Origin: Clostridiales bacterium
GTDB taxonomy: Bacteria; Bacillota; Clostridia; Christensenellales; Aristaeellaceae
Direction: 5' to 3'
Length of the DNA stretch: 33,097 nucleotides
Assembly: GCA_029012285.1 (NCBI GenBank)
Contig: JAQXLU010000034.1
Coordinates: 1-33,097 of the forward strand
The position numbers were made by a program, and so were the translations under genes. Shown in pieces: positions 29,065 to 33,097 of the stretch. The notes under the pieces were generated by a model that saw nothing but the letters and a program-made list of their open reading frames with translations, was not told the DNA's origin and ran no database searches. Each line of letters opens with the position of its first letter. The stretch's first letter is position 1.

Positions 29065-29988
29065 ATGACACTTTGCGAGAAAATCACCGAGCTGTTCCCT
29101 GTCAGAAAGAGCCAGCAGCAGAAAAAGACCTTCCGGCAGTGGGTGACGGCGGAAATCGCCGGGATGGGATACAGCGTCCGGGTGGAGCAGAACGACCGCG
29201 GCCGCCAGCAGAACATCGTGGTGGGCGACCCGGAGCATGCCCTTGTCACCTACACCGCGCATTATGACACGCCCTCCACCATCCTGCTGCCCGATCTGCA
29301 AATCCCCCGCAACTACCCCGTGTACCTGCTCTGGCAGCTTGGCATGGTGGGCGGGATGCTCCTTCTGTCCCTGCTGGCGGGCGCGGCACTGGGGCTCATC
29401 ACGAAAAACGGCAACGTGATGATCCTTGGCTTCTTTGGGGCCTTTGTAGCGCTCATGTGGCTGCAGCTGAACGGCTTTGCCAACCCCAATAACGTCAACG
29501 ACAACACCTCCGGCGTGGCGGCGCTGCTGGAAACCATGGCCCGCATCCCCCAGGAGCACCGGAGCAAGGTGGCCTTCATCCTCTTTGACAACATGGAGAA
29601 GGGCCGCAGGGGCTCCCGAGCCTACGCCCGCGACCATTTGGAGATGCAGCACACCCGCTTTGTCGTCAATGCCGACAGCGTGGGCGTGGGCGATGTGTTC
29701 CTGGTCAGCGCGCCATCCCTGGCGCTGCAGCTGCCCCAGTACGCCAAGCTGGAGCAGGCGCTGTCCGCCTTGCCAGACAAGCAGGCGCGCTTCCATTCCA
29801 GCGTGACGACGCGCGGCAACAGCGATTTCCGCTCCTTCAAATGTGGCGTGGGCATCACCGCCTACCGCCAGGTGAGCGGCATCGGATTGTATCTGGGCGA
29901 CCTCCACACCCGCCGGGATGACCGGGCGGAGCAGGAGAATATCGAGGCCTTAGCAGCCGCCTTTTCCACCCTCGCAGCCCAGCTTTGA
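29065..29988 (+). CDS. M28-family metallopeptidase paralogue 2, catalytic Glu replaced by Met
   Basis: This 307-residue protein is clearly a tandem duplicate of the preceding gene: same N-terminus pattern (ITELFPVRKS), same membrane segments (about 85-112 and 118-135) and same motif order. The metal ligands His66, Asp68, Asp146, Glu178, Asp204 and His281 are kept. The residue matching the general base is Met177 (FDNMEKG instead of FDNEEKG; codon ATG at 29593-29595). It may therefore be inactive or have a changed role. ATG 29065 has AGGAGG 6 bases upstream; a longer frame overlaps the previous gene and is not used. Confidence 0.83.
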   Translation: MTLCEKITELFPVRKSQQQKKTFRQWVTAEIAGMGYSVRVEQNDRGRQQNIVVGDPEHALVTYTAHYDTPSTILLPDLQIPRNYPVYLLWQLGMVGGMLLLSLLAGAALGLITKNGNVMILGFFGAFVALMWLQLNGFANPNNVNDNTSGVAALLETMARIPQEHRSKVAFILFDNMEKGRRGSRAYARDHLEMQHTRFVVNADSVGVGDVFLVSAPSLALQLPQYAKLEQALSALPDKQARFHSSVTTRGNSDFRSFKCGVGITAYRQVSGIGLYLGDLHTRRDDRAEQENIEALAAAFSTLAAQL

Positions 29989-30067
29989 GGCGTCCCCGGG
30001 GGCTCATTCTTTGGGAAACCTCCCCAAAGGGAGAAAAATAGACAAAATTCTACAATCCGCTTGTGGC

Positions 30068-30098
30068 ATGTGCCGAAAATTCGTGAAATGTGCCAAAA
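30068..30098. promoter_or_regulatory. Direct repeat upstream of the 30172 gene promoter
   Basis: ATGTGCCGAAAA (from 30068) and ATGTGCCAAAA (from 30088) start exactly 20 bases apart, about two helical turns, and end just before the -35 element at 30103. This is the spacing expected for an activator or repressor that binds the same face of the DNA. No candidate regulator is encoded next to it. Confidence 0.5.
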
Positions 30099-30102
30099 GG
30101 TA

Positions 30103-30131
30103 TTGACGCAACCGGCATTTCGGCTTATCAT
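30103..30131 (+). promoter_or_regulatory. Promoter of the 30172 gene
   Basis: TTGACG (30103-30108, 5/6), a 17-base spacer and TATCAT (30126-30131, 5/6) form a strong sigma-A-type promoter. The start codon follows about 35 bases after the predicted start site. Confidence 0.75.
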
Positions 30132-30171
30132 ATGGTATATTTCACCTTTACTTTGAGAGGAGGGGCTCACT

Positions 30172-30801
30172 GTGGTAATTGACCGCAACGAAACCGTGGC
30201 CCCGCTGTTCTGGTATCTCTACACGCCGCTGACGGCTTCCCGCAGGGATGACAATCACGCCGTCGGGGGCTTTAACGTCGCGCTGTATCCGGATCACACA
30301 TTGGTTTTCTGCAAGTTCAACGGCCTGAATCAGCTGACCGATCGCTGCACCTTCCAGCTGCCGGCGGAGGTAAGCGGCAAATACATGATGATCCTGGAGA
30401 GCCAGTCCTGGTGGATGGGCAAGCTCCCGCGGGAAATCAAGACCGACGGACGTGCGTCCTATACCAGCATGTTCGGCTTCACAAGGCAGCATCCCCTGTT
30501 CTCCTGCGAGGACATCAACACCCTGGTGCTCGCGCCCTTCCACAGCCAGCGCGGCATGTATGCCCGCCGCTTGCGCGGCATGCTGGAATGCATGGCCGAG
30601 ATGCTCTACGATTATGGCATCGAACTGGGCGTGGATCGCTTCGCCTGGGATTGGCAGTACATCAGCCCCCTGGAGCAGATGCAGGCCACACCCGTACAGG
30701 CCGCCCAGGGCAGCACCCAAAGCGCCCAGTATTACAGCGCCCGCCAGTTTCCGCAGGACGGCGCCGCCTACTACGAGCAACAGGAGCGCATCGCACAGTA
30801 A
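30172..30801 (+). CDS. Uncharacterised 209-residue protein
   Basis: I do not recognise this protein. It starts at GTG 30172 with AGGAGG 8 bases upstream. No signal peptide or membrane helix is evident. The first ~165 residues look like a compact alpha/beta domain rich in aromatic residues (FWYLYTPLTAS, ESQSWWMGKLP, DRFAWDWQYISP). The last ~40 residues are low-complexity, rich in Gln, Ala, Ser and Tyr (SAQYYSARQF, AAYYEQQER). It is a single-gene transcript: strong promoter with direct repeats ahead, terminator behind. Regulation therefore seems deliberate, but the function is unknown. Confidence 0.75.
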   Translation: MVIDRNETVAPLFWYLYTPLTASRRDDNHAVGGFNVALYPDHTLVFCKFNGLNQLTDRCTFQLPAEVSGKYMMILESQSWWMGKLPREIKTDGRASYTSMFGFTRQHPLFSCEDINTLVLAPFHSQRGMYARRLRGMLECMAEMLYDYGIELGVDRFAWDWQYISPLEQMQATPVQAAQGSTQSAQYYSARQFPQDGAAYYEQQERIAQ

Positions 30802-30813
30802 TGCGGCGATCAC

Positions 30814-30856
30814 GACAGTCCATCCTGCATGACAAGCAGGGACGGACTGTCTTTTT
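30814..30856 (+). terminator. Rho-independent terminator after the 30172 gene
   Basis: GACAGTCC (30814-30821) pairs with GGACTGTC (30844-30851), with an inner CCTGC/GCAGG pairing across a small internal loop, and is followed by TTTTT. It separates the unknown gene from the mutase gene. Confidence 0.88.
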
Positions 30857-30982
30857 GTTTGATCGGCCATCGCCGCGCTGCCGTAAAGGGACGGCTTTCG
30901 CTGGAGTGGCGGTAGTCCCCTCGGGGAAGGTCACCGGTGGCCATCTCCCCCAGCTACATGCATTGAAGCCCATCACCCAATA

Positions 30983-30988
30983 TATAAT
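30983..30988 (+). promoter_or_regulatory. Possible -10 element of the phosphoglucomutase gene
   Basis: A perfect TATAAT lies 25 bases before the start codon region, within an AT-rich run. The nearest -35-like hexamer, TTGAAG (30963-30968), is only 14 bases away, so spacing is poor and the promoter assignment is tentative. Confidence 0.4.
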
Positions 30989-31013
30989 ATATACACCACA
31001 TGGAGGCATTCAC

Positions 31014-32666
31014 ATGAACACCAAGCATCAGCAGTGGCTCAACTGCCCCGGCATGCCGGAGGAGCTGCTCACCCAGCTCCGCGCAATGGACGAAAACGAA
31101 ATCTCCGACAGCTTCTACCGGGAGCTGGCCTTCGGCACCGGCGGTTTGCGCGGCGTGCTGGGCGCTGGCACCAACCGCATGAACCTCTACACCGTGTCCA
31201 AGGCAACTCGCGGCCTGGGCAAGTACCTGCTGGAAACCTTCCCCCAGCCCAGCTGCGCGGTAAGCTGCGACAGCCGCATCCATTCCACCGATTTTGCCCG
31301 CCTGACCGCCGCCACCCTGGCGGAGATGGGCATCCGCGTGTACATCTACAAAACCCTCATGCCCACGCCCATGCTGTCCTACGCAGTGCGCCAGCTGCAC
31401 ACCAGCGCGGGCGTGATGGTCACCGCATCCCACAATCCAGCGAAATTCAACGGCTATAAGGTGTACGGCGCGGACGGCTGCCAGATCACCATTGAGGCGG
31501 CGGACCGCATCTACCGTTACATCAGCGCCGAGGAAACCCTCGTGGAGAAGCTGCCGGACTTCGACGCGCTCCTGGCAACCGGTATGATCTCCTGGATCGG
31601 CGAGGATACCATCGAGAGCTACTACCAGGCCATGGACCGCTTGCGCATCTCCCCTGCCACACAGCGGCTGCACATCGTTTACAGCCCGCTCAACGGCACC
31701 GGCAATGTCCCCGTGCGCGAAATGATGAAGCGCCTGGGCAATATCGACGTGGAGGTCGTTGCCGAGCAGGAGCTGCCCGACGGCCACTTTCCCACCTGCC
31801 CCTATCCTAACCCCGAGATTCGCGAGGCGATGAAGCTGGCCATCGACAAGACCATCGCCACCGGCGCGGACATGTGCATGGCCACCGATCCGGACTGCGA
31901 CCGCATCGGCGTGGGCGTGCGCCAGGGCGATCAGGTCACCTTGATTTCCGGCAACGACATGGGCGTGCTGCTGCTGGATTACATCTGCAGCCACCGCAAG
32001 CCCGGCGGCTTGCCCCCCGTGGCCGTCAAGACCATCGTGACCACCGAGATGGCCGTGCCCATTTGCCGCAAATACGGCGTGGAGCTGCGCAACGTGCTGA
32101 CGGGCTTCAAGTTCATCGGTGAGCAGATCGGCCTGCTGGAGCAGGAGGGCCATCCCGAGCGCTACATCTTCGGCTTTGAGGAATCCTACGGCTACCTGTC
32201 CGGCACCGACGTGCGCGATAAGGACGCGGTGAACGCCGCCGTCCTGGTGTGCGAGATGGCTGCCAATTACAAGGCCCAGGGTCTGTCGTTGCTGGACAAG
32301 CTGGCTCTGCTGCGCCAGGAGCACGGCTTCTTCGCCCAGCGGTTGCTGACCTTCGAGTACGAGGGCGAGTCCGGCGCAAAGACCATGGCGGGCATCATGG
32401 CGAAGCTCCGCCAGCCCCTGTCCGTCTTCCCGGAGGCGGCCTTCCAGGGTGCGAGCCGCATCGACTATCAGCATGACAACACCGGGCTGCCCGCCTCCGA
32501 CGTGCTGTCCTTCGCGCTGGCGGACGGCTGCAAGATCATCGTGCGCCCCTCCGGCACCGAGCCGAAACTGAAGGCGTACCTGTTCGCCCGGGGTGCTGAT
32601 CAATCCGCCGCCGAGGCCGTGCTGGACACCCTCGAAGCCCTGATGAACGCCTACTGCAAGGCATAA
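31014..32666 (+). CDS. Phospho-sugar mutase (alpha-phosphoglucomutase family)
   Basis: This 550-residue cytoplasmic enzyme would interconvert glucose 1-phosphate and glucose 6-phosphate, or related hexose phosphates, for glycogen and cell-envelope sugar synthesis. It has all four family motifs: the phosphoserine loop TASHNPAKFNGYKVYG, the metal loop DPDCDRIGV, the sugar-binding loop GFEESYGYLSGTDVRDKD and the phosphate-binding loop RPSGTEPKLKAY. The layout matches the B. subtilis PgcA/eukaryotic PGM2-like branch more than GlmM. ATG 31014 has GGAGG 7 bases upstream; the frame extends further 5' but without family residues. It is a single gene here. Confidence 0.93.
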   Translation: MNTKHQQWLNCPGMPEELLTQLRAMDENEISDSFYRELAFGTGGLRGVLGAGTNRMNLYTVSKATRGLGKYLLETFPQPSCAVSCDSRIHSTDFARLTAATLAEMGIRVYIYKTLMPTPMLSYAVRQLHTSAGVMVTASHNPAKFNGYKVYGADGCQITIEAADRIYRYISAEETLVEKLPDFDALLATGMISWIGEDTIESYYQAMDRLRISPATQRLHIVYSPLNGTGNVPVREMMKRLGNIDVEVVAEQELPDGHFPTCPYPNPEIREAMKLAIDKTIATGADMCMATDPDCDRIGVGVRQGDQVTLISGNDMGVLLLDYICSHRKPGGLPPVAVKTIVTTEMAVPICRKYGVELRNVLTGFKFIGEQIGLLEQEGHPERYIFGFEESYGYLSGTDVRDKDAVNAAVLVCEMAANYKAQGLSLLDKLALLRQEHGFFAQRLLTFEYEGESGAKTMAGIMAKLRQPLSVFPEAAFQGASRIDYQHDNTGLPASDVLSFALADGCKIIVRPSGTEPKLKAYLFARGADQSAAEAVLDTLEALMNAYCKA

Positions 32667-32920
32667 GCTGTCAGGAGGTCCATTAGCCAGTTTTGGTGTC
32701 GCGAACACGGCACCCAAGTACGGAGTGCGGGTTGATCAATAACCAGGAGGCTGCAATAGCTCCGGAAGATACGCAGACGAAAAGGCAAGAGCATTTATCC
32801 ATGAGCGGCTGGCCGGTGTGCTGGCCGCTCTTTTGTGTGCAAGAAAGGAGGACGGCATATCCTTCGGGGATTCCTTTTGCAACCAAGCTAATAAAATCTG
32901 CTGGATCCGGGACAAAAAAA
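32667..32920. other. Non-coding or mosaic stretch before the IS element
   Basis: This stretch is visibly less GC-rich than the rest of the window. It contains two AGGAGG sequences (near 32674 and 32747) and a further AAAGGAGG near 32847, none followed by a convincing gene, and a hairpin with GAGCGGC and GCCGCTC arms followed by TTTT (32803-32834). It may be leftover accessory DNA. No product can be assigned. Confidence 0.5.
32801..32834 (+). terminator. Terminator-like hairpin
   Basis: GAGCGGC and GCCGCTC arms (7 bp, about 14-nt loop) are followed by TTTTGTG. It reads rightwards and could end the phosphoglucomutase transcript, about 135 bases after its stop, or belong to the accessory segment. 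Confidence 0.55.
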
Positions 32921-33097
32921 GGTTGATTGTAAAATGAAATAGGACAGTGAAAAAAGAAAACGAGCCGCAGCGAACTTGTGGTAAAATGGAAGTACCACCC
33001 ACCAAAAGACCAGGAGGTTCGCCATGGCTCAGAAAGAGTATAGCACAAAGCGGGCAAGATTCCAACACCTGACGAGCGAAAAGCGTGCGCAGATCGA
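32921..33097 (+). mobile_element. Left end of an IS30-family insertion sequence (partial)
   Basis: The sequence from about 32921 (GGTTGATTGTAAAATGAAAT) is AT-rich and leads into an IS30-type transposase start. The first ~30 bases are probably the terminal inverted repeat, which cannot be confirmed because the other end is outside the window. A TAAAAT with TGG upstream (32982-32987) may be the transposase -10, and GTGGTA/TACCAC (32978-32998) form an inverted repeat over it. Confidence 0.6.
33024..33097 (+). CDS. IS30-family transposase, N-terminal fragment
   Basis: The first 24 codons encode MAQKEYSTKRARFQHLTSEK followed by RAQI, then the window ends. The HLT..(E/K)R..I pattern is the opening of the helix-turn-helix of IS30-type DDE transposases. 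AGGAGG lies 7 bases upstream of the ATG. The catalytic domain is not visible, so family assignment rests on this short segment and on the AT-rich flank. Confidence 0.65.
   Translation, partial: MAQKEYSTKRARFQHLTSEKRAQI

Noticed and set aside
30009-30029. Inverted repeat CTTTGGG/CCCAAAG after the second M28 gene
   Set aside because: The stem is short and no T-run follows on the plus strand, so I do not call it a terminator; it might be a fragment of a dispersed repeat.
32693-32926. 77-codon plus-strand frame after the phosphoglucomutase gene
   Set aside because: It spans a terminator-like hairpin, has no ribosome binding site at its start, and shows no recognisable domain; treated as non-coding.

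Overview
The window is GC-rich bacterial chromosome. The gene content and order point to a spore-forming-type Bacillota, most likely a high-GC member of the Clostridia: a ybxF-like gene ahead of rpsL, the rimP-nusA-ylxR-ylxQ-infB-rbfA-nrnA-truB-ribF operon, a SpoIID-family lipoprotein, and strong AGGAGG ribosome binding sites. Genus cannot be assigned from this sequence. Almost everything is housekeeping machinery for translation and transcription; the last ~430 bases are accessory DNA that runs into an IS30-type transposase.

Layout. (1) 1-4150, minus strand: the str operon, read from the right as ybxF-like L7Ae protein, rpsL, rpsG, fusA and the first 46 codons of tuf, behind a good sigma-A-type promoter at 4122-4150. 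(2) 4320-7163: a SpoIID-family lipoprotein (+), then on the minus strand an SdpI-like membrane protein with its ArsR-family regulator and a palindromic operator, and an exported metallo-beta-lactamase-fold protein. (3) 7295-15630, plus strand: rpoB and rpoC under their own promoter with a ~220-nt leader, ending in a hairpin terminator. (4) 15651-16779, plus strand: an unknown protein with a ParB-like motif and a shikimate-kinase-family protein, closed by a long perfect bidirectional terminator. (5) 27256-16835, minus strand: the rimP-nusA-rnpM(ylxR)-ylxQ-infB-[repeat/hairpin spacer]-rbfA-nrnA-truB-ribF operon, with an uncharacterised 410-residue protein at its end. (6) 27350-29988, plus strand: trmO followed by two tandem M28-family metallopeptidase paralogues with membrane segments. 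(7) 30103-32666, plus strand: an unrecognised 209-residue protein with its own promoter, then a phosphoglucomutase-family enzyme. (8) 32667-33097: non-coding or mosaic DNA and the left end of an IS30-type element.

Most notable points. rpoBC and the str operon, normally one co-directional series, are divergent here with four genes between them; flipping 4.15-15.6 kb would restore the usual order, so a single local inversion explains the layout. An sdpRI-like pair has a perfect 9-8-9 palindrome at its predicted transcription start and no toxin genes nearby. A 112-bp-period tandem hairpin repeat sits between infB and rbfA and supplies the infB stop codon, with a terminator-like hairpin just ahead of rbfA. 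The second M28 paralogue keeps all metal ligands but has Met where the catalytic Glu is expected. No CRISPR array, tRNA, rRNA, prophage or obvious new defence system was seen.
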